The notes under the pieces were generated by a model. The model worked only from the letters and a program-made list of their open reading frames with translations. It did not search any database and was not told the origin of the DNA. Shown here piece after piece: positions 1 to 7,321 of a stretch of 64,000 bases of DNA. Source of the DNA: Arthrobacter sp. StoSoilB5 (GTDB lineage Bacteria > Actinomycetota > Actinomycetes > Actinomycetales > Micrococcaceae); NCBI RefSeq assembly GCF_019977235.1, contig NZ_AP024646.1:620001-684000 (forward strand). Direction: 5' to 3'. Made by a program: the position numbers and the translations under genes. How positions within the stretch are numbered: the stretch's first letter is position 1; each line of letters starts with the position of its first letter.

Positions 1-371
1 ATGGTGCCAGGAACCGCGGTTGCCTGCTCCCTCAGCGCTGCTCCCTGTTCCGTTAGCTTGACTGCAAGCGCGCGCTCATTGCCCGCCACGCGCTCGCGGG
101 TAATGAGCTTGGCTTCTTCAAGTCTGCGGAGGAGTGGGGACAGGGTGGCGGGCTCGTGAAGGAGGGTATCGCTGATGTCTTTAAGTGTCCGGGGACTCCG
201 CTCCCAGAGCGCCAGCATCACGAGGTATTGCGGATGGGTCAGTCCGAGCTGTTCCAGGATGGGCTTATAGATGCCCACAACACTCCGCGAGGCAACGGTT
301 AACGCGAAGCACAGTTGACGCTCCAAGAGGAGGTCGTCAGTTTCCTGGGTGGTCTCGATGGCATGAGTCAT
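1..371 (-). CDS. ohrR: OhrR/MarR-family peroxide-sensing repressor, 3' end outside window
   Basis: The reading frame starts with ATG at 371 and runs off the left edge (about 123 codons seen). The N-terminus contains ERQLCFALTVASRSV followed by LGLTHPQYLVMLALWE, the OhrR signature; Cys21 corresponds to the peroxide-reactive cysteine of the family. A winged-helix stretch (LKDISDTLLHEPATLSPLLRRLEE) follows. OhrR represses the organic hydroperoxide resistance gene ohr until its cysteine is oxidised. No ohr gene lies to the right, so if present it is beyond the left edge. The intergenic DNA on its 5' side holds a tandem palindrome that is a natural operator candidate. Confidence 0.85.
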   Translation of the reverse strand, partial: MTHAIETTQETDDLLLERQLCFALTVASRSVVGIYKPILEQLGLTHPQYLVMLALWERSPRTLKDISDTLLHEPATLSPLLRRLEEAKLITRERVAGNERALAVKLTEQGAALREQATAVPGT

Positions 372-393
372 GGTTGTCTTCCCGCCGGATTAG

Positions 394-420
394 TTAGTGT
401 ACTAATTATTAGCGTACTAT
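394..420. promoter_or_regulatory. Tandem palindromic operator candidate between ohrR and the small gene
   Basis: Two 12-bp near-palindromes, TTAGTGTACTAA (394-405) and TTAGCGTACTAT (409-420), repeat with a 15-bp period between the divergent starts of ohrR (371) and the small gene (458). TACTAT at 415-420 could also be a -10 element for the rightward gene. Autoregulatory MarR/OhrR sites usually look like this; binding is inferred. Confidence 0.5.
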
Positions 421-457
421 GAACATGTTGCACCGTCTAAAAGAGGAGTCGATCCGG

Positions 458-682
458 GTGGCAAAGGAATCCTTTACCCAGAAGTTCATGCGCGCCACGG
501 GAAAGCTGAGGGTTATCTTTGGCCCCGCGCACAGCAGCTCCATCGATCACGAAATGACAGAAGCCAACCGCAGGCTCCTCGCCCAGCGGCAGGCTGAGAC
601 GCAACAGTGGGAAACGCTGCGCCGCCCCGATGGCAGCACGTATGTGGTTCCCCGCAATCCGGACGATAAGTCGCTGCGCTAA
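458..682 (+). CDS. Small hypothetical protein with FGPA motif (74 aa)
   Basis: Family not recognised. The frame opens at ATG 419, but GTG 458 is preferred because AGAGGAG lies nine bases before it and nothing like a ribosome site precedes 419. The product is hydrophilic, without signal peptide or membrane segment, and contains GKLRVIFGPAHSSS and near the C-terminus DGSTYVVPRNPDD. It resembles the 76-aa protein at 2429-2659 in size and in an L-x-x-(V/I)-FGPA motif. It is divergent from ohrR and convergent with trkH. Function unknown. Confidence 0.5.
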   Translation: MAKESFTQKFMRATGKLRVIFGPAHSSSIDHEMTEANRRLLAQRQAETQQWETLRRPDGSTYVVPRNPDDKSLR

Positions 683-703
683 GCCTTTCTCCGCACCCCG
701 CTC

Positions 704-2152
704 CTAGCCAATGATGGGGCGTTCTTCCGGGAGCTGGTAGAGCCGTGGGCGGGAGGACAAAGCGAGGGCTGATCCGACCGTAATAGTGCCGATTCGGCCG
801 GTGAACATGAGGACCATCAGAACCCATTGGGCGTTGGCCGGCAGGTCATAGGTGATCCCGGTACTGACACCAACAGTGGCGAACGCGGAAATGGATTCGA
901 ACAGGACCTTCTCAAGGCCAAAGTCCGTGAACATCAGCAGCAGCAGGGTTCCTCCCACCACTGCGCCGACCCCGAGCAGTGCCACCGAGAGAGCCTGCCG
1001 CTGCACTGGGGAGCTGATCGAGCGATGAGCAATCGTGACATGCTCCCGGCCCCTGATCTCGTTCCAGATGGCGAATCCAAGCACCAGGAATGTGGTGATT
1101 TTGATTCCCCCGGCGGTGCCGGCGCTGCCACCTCCAATGAACATGAGGATGTTGGTGATCATCAGGGTTTCGGGAGAAGCGGCGCCGTAATCGACGCTGT
1201 TAAATCCCGCCGTGCGGGGAAATACACTCCCGGCAAGCGTCGCCAGGAGTTTTCCGCCCAGGGACATTTGGCCAAGTGTCTGGTCGCGGTTCCATTCAAA
1301 AGCAGCGAAGAGGGCGCCGCCCACTCCCAGGAGGAGCAACGTGCCGAAGACGGTCAGCCGTAGATGGACTGTCCAGTCCTTGATCCTCACCCCGCCCCTG
1401 AGCAGGGCGATCAGGACCGGGAATCCGAGGCCTCCGGTAATGACGGCCAAGCAAATGGGGACGATGATCCAGGGGTCGCCAGCGAAACCAATCAGGTTGT
1501 CGCTGTAGAGGGCGAAGCCGGCGTTATTGAACGCAGAAACAGCATGGAACGTCCCGTGCCATAGGGCAGTGCCGGGGTTGTCGTCGTAGGCCAACCAGAA
1601 GCGAATGGTCAGTACGGCTGCTGTGGCGGATTCGAAAAGTATCATGATCCGGGCGACGCGGAAGAGGACGGAGCGGACGTCCCCGAAGTTCAGCGTGTGA
1701 GTTTCAGACTGCGCTACAAGCTGGCCACGCAGCCCAATGCTCTTTCGCACCAGCAGGGCGAGCAAGGTGGCCAGGGTCATGATCCCGAATCCTCCCACCT
1801 GGATCAGGCAAAGGATCACCGCGTGCCCGAAGGGTGTCCAATAGGTAGGAGTGTCCACTGTGATCAGGCCGGTGACGCAGACGGCAGACACGGACGTGAA
1901 CAGCGCCGGAAGTCCAGAATCTGCGTCTACGTCCGTACGTGACATGGGCAGCATCAGGAGACCTGCGCCAACAAAGATGACCACGATGAACGCCAGTGGT
2001 ACGGAGCGCACAGGATGCAGCAGCCCGCGCTGCAGCCTGTTGCCTTGGCCTGTGATCCACGTTTTCACTCGTCCATTACTGAGGTCGACCATGCTGCCCA
2101 GTTGTCCGGAGGCACCACCACGCATGGGGACGGATCTGTGTGGTGCCCGCAT
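704..2152 (-). CDS. TrkH/KtrB-type potassium uptake transmembrane subunit
   Basis: Membrane channel subunit for K+ uptake, working with a cytoplasmic RCK (TrkA/KtrA) partner not found in the window. Diagnostic pore-loop sequences are present: TSVSAVCVTGLITVDT, FHAVSAFNNAGFALYS, FPRTAGFNSVDYG and SAFATVGVSTGITYDL, the four selectivity loops of this superfamily, with MFTGRIGTITVGSAL at the end. Start uncertain: the frame extends to 2266, but ATG 2152 has GGAAAGGA at good spacing; ATG 2092 is also possible. Length (about 480 aa) is normal for the family. Its 3' end converges on the small gene at 458-682. Confidence 0.9.
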   Translation of the reverse strand: MRAPHRSVPMRGGASGQLGSMVDLSNGRVKTWITGQGNRLQRGLLHPVRSVPLAFIVVIFVGAGLLMLPMSRTDVDADSGLPALFTSVSAVCVTGLITVDTPTYWTPFGHAVILCLIQVGGFGIMTLATLLALLVRKSIGLRGQLVAQSETHTLNFGDVRSVLFRVARIMILFESATAAVLTIRFWLAYDDNPGTALWHGTFHAVSAFNNAGFALYSDNLIGFAGDPWIIVPICLAVITGGLGFPVLIALLRGGVRIKDWTVHLRLTVFGTLLLLGVGGALFAAFEWNRDQTLGQMSLGGKLLATLAGSVFPRTAGFNSVDYGAASPETLMITNILMFIGGGSAGTAGGIKITTFLVLGFAIWNEIRGREHVTIAHRSISSPVQRQALSVALLGVGAVVGGTLLLLMFTDFGLEKVLFESISAFATVGVSTGITYDLPANAQWVLMVLMFTGRIGTITVGSALALSSRPRLYQLPEERPIIG

Positions 2153-2428
2153 GGGATGGTCCTTTCCGCCCGTAGGCCAACGTGGGCTCCGGTCTGGGGT
2201 GTCGCCCAGTCGGTTGGTTGACCCAGTCAGTTGGTTGGCCGCCGGGAACACCACGGAGCGTAGCATCGGATAATTGCCATCAGCCTCGGTTGCGGGCAGT
2301 CTTTATGAATCCTTAACGCCCTGTTGTCCGCGCGCCTTTTCCCGCCGGCGGGCGTAAAATTGGCGTACTGGTACGGCATGCGCCGTCCTGCCGCTTTTCT
2401 CTCTCCCGTCGAAAGGAGGTGGAAGAAC

Positions 2429-2659
2429 ATGGGACGCAAGTTGGAAAGCTTTCAGCACGTGACCGAGCGGCTGCAGTCCGTATTCGGACCAGCAACCCAT
2501 GGGGACACGGACGCCCCCGTCGTGCACAAACACGACGACTTCGAAACGGCTTCCGAGGAAGACTTGAAGCATTTCGACGTTGAGACCGATTCCGAAGGTC
2601 ATCACTACGCTGTCCGGAACGACGATCCCGGGCCAACTTCAACTGACTACAGCGTGTGA
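2429..2659 (+). CDS. Small acidic hypothetical protein with FGPA motif (76 aa)
   Basis: The start is set by AAAGGAGG nine bases upstream of ATG 2429, one of the strongest ribosome sites in the window. The protein is acidic and His-rich, with ERLQSVFGPATHGD near the N-terminus and ETDSEGHHYAVRNDD near the C-terminus; no membrane segment. I recognise no characterised family. It is divergent from trkH and followed by a clear terminator at 2685-2714, so it is its own transcription unit. The strong ribosome site suggests abundant expression. Confidence 0.7.
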   Translation: MGRKLESFQHVTERLQSVFGPATHGDTDAPVVHKHDDFETASEEDLKHFDVETDSEGHHYAVRNDDPGPTSTDYSV

Positions 2660-2684
2660 CCGCCAAAAACAGGCATCCGATACC

Positions 2685-2714
2685 GAAGGACCGGACCGCG
2701 AACTCCGGTCCTTC
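2685..2714 (+). terminator. Rho-independent-type hairpin after the 76-aa gene
   Basis: Perfect 11-bp stem GAAGGACCGGA / TCCGGTCCTTC around an 8-base loop, 25 bases after the stop codon at 2659. The trailing sequence (ATTACG) has only a weak T-run. The stem sequence recurs in the terminators at 3448-3486 and 7244-7279. Confidence 0.7.
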
Positions 2715-2877
2715 ATTACGTGGAGTACGCCTCGCGCAGCATGCATCCCTCCCTTGACCCCGGCCCGCCGTGCCACTGTTGAGTGACTCATAAGCATGCT
2801 TATTATATGAAGTGGACGAATATGTGAAGTACACGCATGCGTCCTGGGAAATCAATCTGGAAATAAAGGGGCTGTCA

Positions 2878-3255
2878 ATGAGTGCTCAAGATGATGCCGC
2901 AATGGCCCAGGGAGGCTCTGGACGGGCGCATTACCCGCAGCGACGGGTGGCACCGGGCAGTTCCCGTCCCACGCGTACGGCAGCAATCTGGGTTGCCGTA
3001 GCTGTGGGCCTGGTGGTTTTGGTCCTGTTGATCGTGTTCTTCGTGCAAAACCAGGACATGGTTACCGTCCGGTTCTTCGGCTTGGAGGGGGTCCTGGCCC
3101 TCGGCACCACGCTGTTCATCGCAGCCGTTGGAGGAGGCGTGCTGGTGGCGCTGGCAGGCGGTGCGCGGATTCTGCAACTCAGAGGGGGCAACCATCGGCG
3201 GCGGAAGAGGATCACTGGACAGGAGAAGGGCTATGACGGACACGCCGCTGGATGA
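2878..3255 (+). CDS. LapA-domain (DUF1049) small membrane protein
   Basis: About 125 aa. A basic N-terminus is followed by a hydrophobic helix (AAIWVAVAVGLVVLVLLIVF), then FVQNQDMVTVRFFG and a second helix (TLFIAAVGGGVLVAL), the two-helix layout with central Asn/Gln-x-x-x-V-x-V-x-F motif of the LapA domain. The tail is strongly basic (NHRRRKRITGQEKG) and probably cytoplasmic. The start at ATG 2878 has AAAGG upstream; the open frame extends back to 2812 but without support. It overlaps the next gene by 23 bases, suggesting translational coupling. LapA proteins are linked to envelope assembly; the exact role here is unknown. Confidence 0.75.
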   Translation: MSAQDDAAMAQGGSGRAHYPQRRVAPGSSRPTRTAAIWVAVAVGLVVLVLLIVFFVQNQDMVTVRFFGLEGVLALGTTLFIAAVGGGVLVALAGGARILQLRGGNHRRRKRITGQEKGYDGHAAG

Positions 3256-3442
3256 CGAGCAGGCGCCGGACCGGCCTGATCCGGAGGATGGCAGGGAGGC
3301 TGCCGGTCTCCTTGGTGACGCCCTTTCCCCGGTGGTCGCCCCTGAATACACGGACGAGGAGCGACTCTCCGAGCCCGATAAGTCCGAGCCGAATAAGTCT
3401 GGGGCCGATCAGCAGTACACGGCGGAAGAGGCCGGGAACTAG
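3233..3442 (+). CDS. Small acidic hypothetical protein coupled to the LapA gene
   Basis: 69-aa product beginning MTDTPLDDEQAPDRPD, rich in Asp, Glu and Pro, with no predicted membrane segment and low sequence complexity (LSEPDKSEPNKSGADQQ). ATG 3233 sits inside the last codons of the LapA-type gene in another frame, with GGAGAAGGG just upstream, so the two are likely translated from one message. A strong terminator (3448-3486) follows six bases after the stop. No family recognised; probably an intrinsically disordered protein. Confidence 0.6.
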   Translation: MTDTPLDDEQAPDRPDPEDGREAAGLLGDALSPVVAPEYTDEERLSEPDKSEPNKSGADQQYTAEEAGN

Positions 3443-3447
3443 TTAAG

Positions 3448-3486
3448 TGCGGAAGGACCGGAGCGTGTTGCTCCGGTCCTTCCGCA
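3448..3486 (+). terminator. Strong hairpin terminator
   Basis: Perfect 16-bp stem (TGCGGAAGGACCGGAG / CTCCGGTCCTTCCGCA) with a 7-base loop, immediately after the gene ending at 3442 and followed by ATTAAT. It may also serve the leftward DUF4193 gene ending at 3545. Confidence 0.8.
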
Positions 3487-3544
3487 ATTAATCCCGACGG
3501 CGGCACTCCCTGACGATTTATGTTCCGCCGGGGTGGTGGTCGTC

Positions 3545-3844
3545 TTAGCCTTCGCAGTCAGTGCAGTAGGCGACGCCATCCTTTTCGCGGGCAATCTGCG
3601 AACGGTGGCGGACCAGGAAGCATGAGTTACAAGTGAACTCGTCGTTAGCCTGGGGGATGACCTGGATGATGAGTTCTTCGGCGACGATTTCGCCGCCGGG
3701 ACCGTTGGCGTCCAGGCCGTCGGTTTCGTCGAGTTCAAGAACCACGCTCTTGGCCGTGGGGGCACTGGCGGATTGGAGCGCCTGGAGGGACTGCTCCTGG
3801 TTCTCTTTCACATCGGTACGGAGTTCGTCGTAGTCGGCTGCCAC
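3545..3844 (-). CDS. DUF4193 family protein, probable zinc-binding
   Basis: 99-aa protein beginning (V/M)AADYDELRTDVKENQEQS, the hallmark of the actinobacterial DUF4193 family. GTG 3844 is chosen because the family starts with this sequence and AGAGG precedes it. The C-terminal half has CNSCFLVRHRSQIA and YCTDCEG, four cysteines in two CxxC pairs, likely binding zinc. The middle (LELDETDGLDANGPGGEIVAEE) is acidic. Function unknown, although the family is highly conserved in Actinobacteria and often single copy. Monocistronic here, tail to tail with the gene at 3233. Confidence 0.85.
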   Translation of the reverse strand: MAADYDELRTDVKENQEQSLQALQSASAPTAKSVVLELDETDGLDANGPGGEIVAEELIIQVIPQANDEFTCNSCFLVRHRSQIAREKDGVAYCTDCEG

Positions 3845-4002
3845 TTTTTTGATGCCTCTTCGTGTTAGGGGGTTACCGGGTATGCAACGTACAGCATGCC
3901 ATGAAAATTCCATACCATACCCCAGATGCGGCGCTTGTGGCGAAAACCACGTGGGTGGCGGCCCAAAAAAGGCCGCCACCTCGCGCCAATTGCCCTCTAT
4001 TA

Positions 4003-6495
4003 TTACCTCAGGTCGATGTCCAGAGTCTGGAAACTGTCCGCAACATGGCGACCCACCAGCAGGCGGAACCTTCCGGGCTCAAACTTCCAGCCGCCGTCGT
4101 AATGCGCAAAAGCCTTTGCCGGGATGCGGACTTCAACGCTGTCGGTGCCGGCCGGCGCAAGGTGCGCTCCGGCGAAACCGGCCAACCAACGGACCGGGCG
4201 GTCGACGACGGAATCGGCACGCTCAAGGTAGACCTGAACCACTTCGCGTCCGGTGCGGGTACCGGTGTTCCGGACCGGGACGTGCACTACCGCGTCATTG
4301 CCAGCCGTGACCGACTGTGGTGCGTGTGCGGCGCCGAACTCGAACGTCGTGTACCCGAGCCCGAAGCCGAAAGGCAGCGCCGGAGCCGCGCCGCCAGCCG
4401 CTTGCTGCTTGAGCCACGCACGGTAGCCAACGTGAATTCCCTCGGAATAGACCACCTTGCCGTTCACGGGAGTCGTGTTGAGGACGGGGACATCTTCCAG
4501 GGCCGCTGGCCATGTTGTTGGCAGGCGACCCCCGGGTTCCTCGGCGCCGAGCAGGATGTCTGCGATTGCGGTGCCGAACTCCTGTCCACCGAACCAGCCC
4601 AGCAGCACGGCGTCTACCTTCCGGAACCACGGCATCACCACAGGCGAACCCGAGTTCACAACTACCACAGTGCGTGGATTGGCCGCGGCCACAGCCTCCA
4701 CGAGCTGGTTCTGGAAGCCGGGGAGGTCCAGGTCTTTACGGTCAAAGCCCTCGGATTCGATGGCCGCACTGGTTCCGACTACTACCACTGCAACATCGGA
4801 GTTACGGGCGGCTTCCACGGCGGCATCGATCTCCGCCTGAGGATCGGCCACTACTGTTTCTTCGCCCAGCAGGATGGCCGTGAACGGGATGACCTGTTGC
4901 TTGGGCAGGCGGTATTCGGCCTGAATGCGCACAACCTGGCCAGCCGTGGTCTCGATGGCGTGAACAGTCTTGGGAGGATCGAACAGCGCGGCACCCAAGA
5001 CGTCGGTGTCGTCCTGGATTTCGTCGTTGAAGACCTCCGCTCCGTCCAATGAGAAGCGGATTTGCCCCACGGTGCCCACTCCGAGGTGGTGGACACCGGC
5101 TACTTCGGCAGTCCAATCGGTTTCCATCCGGATGATGGCGGCGTCGTCGGGGATGCCAATACCGAACCAGACCAGGTGTGAAGCCAGGCGGTCTTCGCCG
5201 GAGATCTCCGAGCCGTCCTCCGCCAGGAAAGTGACCCGGATTCCAGGCACATCGGAGACGGGGTTCTGCAGCGAAGTCCGGGGGAACGCCTGGAGGCCCT
5301 CGGCCACCTTCGCGCCACGCGCATAGGTGACTCTGACGCCGTCGGGCAGTGCTTTCCGCAGCCCCTCCAAGGGCGAGACGGTGTACTTGGGCATCACAGT
5401 GGCGCTCCCGCCGCCTTGGGTGCGGGCCTCTTCAGCGTTGTGGCCGATCACGGCCACGCTCGTCAGCGTCGAGGCATCCAGTGGAAGGATGCTTCCCTCG
5501 TTGCGAACCAGCACGGCGCCGCGGACGGCGACTTCACGCGCGACGGCGGCACCGTCCAGTTTCGCGGGGAGCTCGGCGACGGCGGGCTCGAAGCCTTCGA
5601 GTGAGCCGACGCGGGCAGCGAGTCGCAGGATACGGGTGACCTTTTCCAGGATGGCGCCATGGTTGACGCGGCCATCATTGACGGCGGCCAGAAGTTTGGG
5701 TCCCCAATGGCCTACGGGACCTGGCATTTCCAGGTCCTGGTGGGCGTTTGCTGCTTCAACGGAACGCACTCCGGTCCAGTCGGATACCACGACGCCGTCG
5801 AAGCCCCATTCCGTGGAGAGCGGGGTTTCCAGCAGCTTGTTTTCGCTCGCCGTGGTGCCATTGATGGAGTTATAGGAGCTCATGACCAGCCAAGCCCGGG
5901 CTTCGGTAATGGCGTCTTCGAACGCTGCCAAATAGAGCTCACGCAGCGGGCGTTCGTCCACCACGGAGTCTGCAGTGAATCGCTCCGTCTCGGCCTCGTT
6001 GGCCAGATAATGCTTGGGAGTAGCCCCGACGCCCATGGACTGCACCCCGGCAACGTAACCGGCGGCCATGGTTGCCGTGAGTCGGGGGTCCTCGCTCATG
6101 CACTCGAAATGACGGCCACCCAAGGGTGACCGATGCAGGTTGATGGTGGGGCCGAGTACAGCGTGGACGCCTTTGCGGCGGGCCTCCTGGCCGAGGACCT
6201 GGCCGTAGCGGCGAGCGGTTTCTACGCTCCACGTAGCGGACAGGGCGGAGGATGACGGGAGGGAGATCGAGTCGTGGCGTTCGTCGAAGTCTTCGCCGCG
6301 GACGCCTGCAGGCCCATCGGACATGACGATGCGGCTGAGGCCGATTTCCGGGATGGCACGGGTGGACCAGACGTCCGCTCCTGTCAGAAGTTGGATCTGC
6401 TGCTCCATGGACAGGCTCTGTGCGAGCTCGCGGATGCGTTCTTCGGCACTTGGCACGTTTGTTGCCAGGACTGCCTGCGAGAGTGTGGGGTTCAT
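4003..6495 (-). CDS. Glycoside hydrolase family 3 beta-glucosidase with PA14-type insert
   Basis: 830 aa. The N-terminal GH3 barrel has SDGPAGVRG (59-67), the substrate-binding KH (161-162) and GFDGVVVSDW with the probable nucleophile Asp239. The second GH3 domain follows (GAVLVRNEGSILPLD), interrupted by a PA14-like insert (about 400-560, ending TVHAIETTAGQVVRIQAEY), then VVVVNSGSPVVMPW and a fibronectin III-like C-terminus (VRNTGTRTGREVVQVYL). This is the domain order of bacterial beta-glucosidases acting on short beta-glucosides. No signal peptide, so it probably acts on imported oligosaccharides. Divergent from a TetR gene that likely controls it. No transporter is adjacent. Confidence 0.93.
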   Translation of the reverse strand: MNPTLSQAVLATNVPSAEERIRELAQSLSMEQQIQLLTGADVWSTRAIPEIGLSRIVMSDGPAGVRGEDFDERHDSISLPSSSALSATWSVETARRYGQVLGQEARRKGVHAVLGPTINLHRSPLGGRHFECMSEDPRLTATMAAGYVAGVQSMGVGATPKHYLANEAETERFTADSVVDERPLRELYLAAFEDAITEARAWLVMSSYNSINGTTASENKLLETPLSTEWGFDGVVVSDWTGVRSVEAANAHQDLEMPGPVGHWGPKLLAAVNDGRVNHGAILEKVTRILRLAARVGSLEGFEPAVAELPAKLDGAAVAREVAVRGAVLVRNEGSILPLDASTLTSVAVIGHNAEEARTQGGGSATVMPKYTVSPLEGLRKALPDGVRVTYARGAKVAEGLQAFPRTSLQNPVSDVPGIRVTFLAEDGSEISGEDRLASHLVWFGIGIPDDAAIIRMETDWTAEVAGVHHLGVGTVGQIRFSLDGAEVFNDEIQDDTDVLGAALFDPPKTVHAIETTAGQVVRIQAEYRLPKQQVIPFTAILLGEETVVADPQAEIDAAVEAARNSDVAVVVVGTSAAIESEGFDRKDLDLPGFQNQLVEAVAAANPRTVVVVNSGSPVVMPWFRKVDAVLLGWFGGQEFGTAIADILLGAEEPGGRLPTTWPAALEDVPVLNTTPVNGKVVYSEGIHVGYRAWLKQQAAGGAAPALPFGFGLGYTTFEFGAAHAPQSVTAGNDAVVHVPVRNTGTRTGREVVQVYLERADSVVDRPVRWLAGFAGAHLAPAGTDSVEVRIPAKAFAHYDGGWKFEPGRFRLLVGRHVADSFQTLDIDLR

Positions 6496-6593
6496 TTACT
6501 TGACTCCTTTGATGCGGATGACCAGGAGGGTGCCGGTAGGTCTCATTGAGAGACTCTAGCGACTAAAATCTAGTGTGACTAGGTTTTTGTGAA

Positions 6594-6621
6594 AACAAAT
6601 CAAGTCTTACTCGATTTTGTT
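6594..6621. promoter_or_regulatory. Palindromic operator candidate between GH3 and tetR
   Basis: AACAAATCAAGT and ACTCGATTTTGTT form a near-perfect inverted repeat around CTT, 20 bases before the tetR start at 6641 and 99 bases before the GH3 start. A second short inverted repeat (CTAG-TGTGA-CTAG) lies at about 6571-6583. TetR regulators normally bind such sites; binding is inferred. Confidence 0.6.
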
Positions 6622-6640
6622 CGTGAAATAGACTGACCCA

Positions 6641-7240
6641 ATGTCTACTTCCAAGGCCCGCGGGCAATACGCGAAGGGTGCCGAACGCCGCGAACAGATC
6701 ATCCAAACGGCTACGGACGTCTTTGCGACGGAAGGATTCGAAGGGACTGCGCTCAAGCGCGTGGCGGAACTCGTTGGGGTGAAGGAAGCCACTCTCTTCC
6801 ACTATTTCAAGGGCAAGCAGGAGCTCCTCACTGCAGTCCTGGCCGAGCGCGACCGGCGGTCCATGGCGGTGGTTGGCCAGGAGGAAGTGGGGCTTCGCCT
6901 GATGCCGCCGATCGCCGAGCGGAACCGCCACGAACCGGGTCTTACCACGCTGTACGCTGTTGCATCGGCCACCGCCAATGATCCCGGACATGACTCCCAC
7001 GGCTACTTCAAGGAACGGTACGAAAATGTGGTGCGGAACGTCTGTGAGGACATTGTCCGCCGCCAACAGGCCGGTGAAGTCCGGAGCGACGTGGAGGCAG
7101 CCATGCTTGCACGGCTGGTGGTTGCGGCGTTCGATGGCCTGCAGTTGCAGTGGCTCTATGACAAAGACGTGGACATGGCCGATGGGCTGAGGCAACTCAT
7201 CGACGTCCTGCTGGCTCCGGTACAGCGCAGCAAAGGTTAA
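6641..7240 (+). CDS. TetR/AcrR-family transcriptional regulator
   Basis: 199 aa. The N-terminal helix-turn-helix is typical: ERREQIIQTATDVFATEGFEGTALKRVAELVGVKEATLFHYFKGKQELL (about 16-65). The C-terminal ligand-binding domain is unassigned. ATG 6641 is the first start after a palindromic operator candidate. It is transcribed away from the GH3 beta-glucosidase gene, so regulation of that gene and of itself is the simplest reading. A strong hairpin terminator follows directly. Confidence 0.88.
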   Translation: MSTSKARGQYAKGAERREQIIQTATDVFATEGFEGTALKRVAELVGVKEATLFHYFKGKQELLTAVLAERDRRSMAVVGQEEVGLRLMPPIAERNRHEPGLTTLYAVASATANDPGHDSHGYFKERYENVVRNVCEDIVRRQQAGEVRSDVEAAMLARLVVAAFDGLQLQWLYDKDVDMADGLRQLIDVLLAPVQRSKG

Positions 7241-7243
7241 CGC

Positions 7244-7279
7244 AAGGAAGGACCGGGGCGCTTGCCCCGATCCTTCCTT
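7244..7279. terminator. Bidirectional hairpin terminator between tetR and lysC
   Basis: AAGGAAGGACCGGGGCG pairs with CCCCGATCCTTCCTT (one mismatch) four bases after the tetR stop and 43 bases beyond the lysC stop on the other strand. Same GGAAGGACCGG stem core as the terminators at 2685 and 3448. Confidence 0.75.
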
Positions 7280-7321
7280 GGGTAAACCTCGACGGCGGTA
7301 CTCGCCGCCCGTTTGGGTGCC

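Noticed and set aside
3862..5052. Long plus-strand open frame (396 codons) opposite the GH3 gene
   Set aside because: It lies wholly antisense to a clearly recognised enzyme, has no recognisable domain and reflects high GC third positions.
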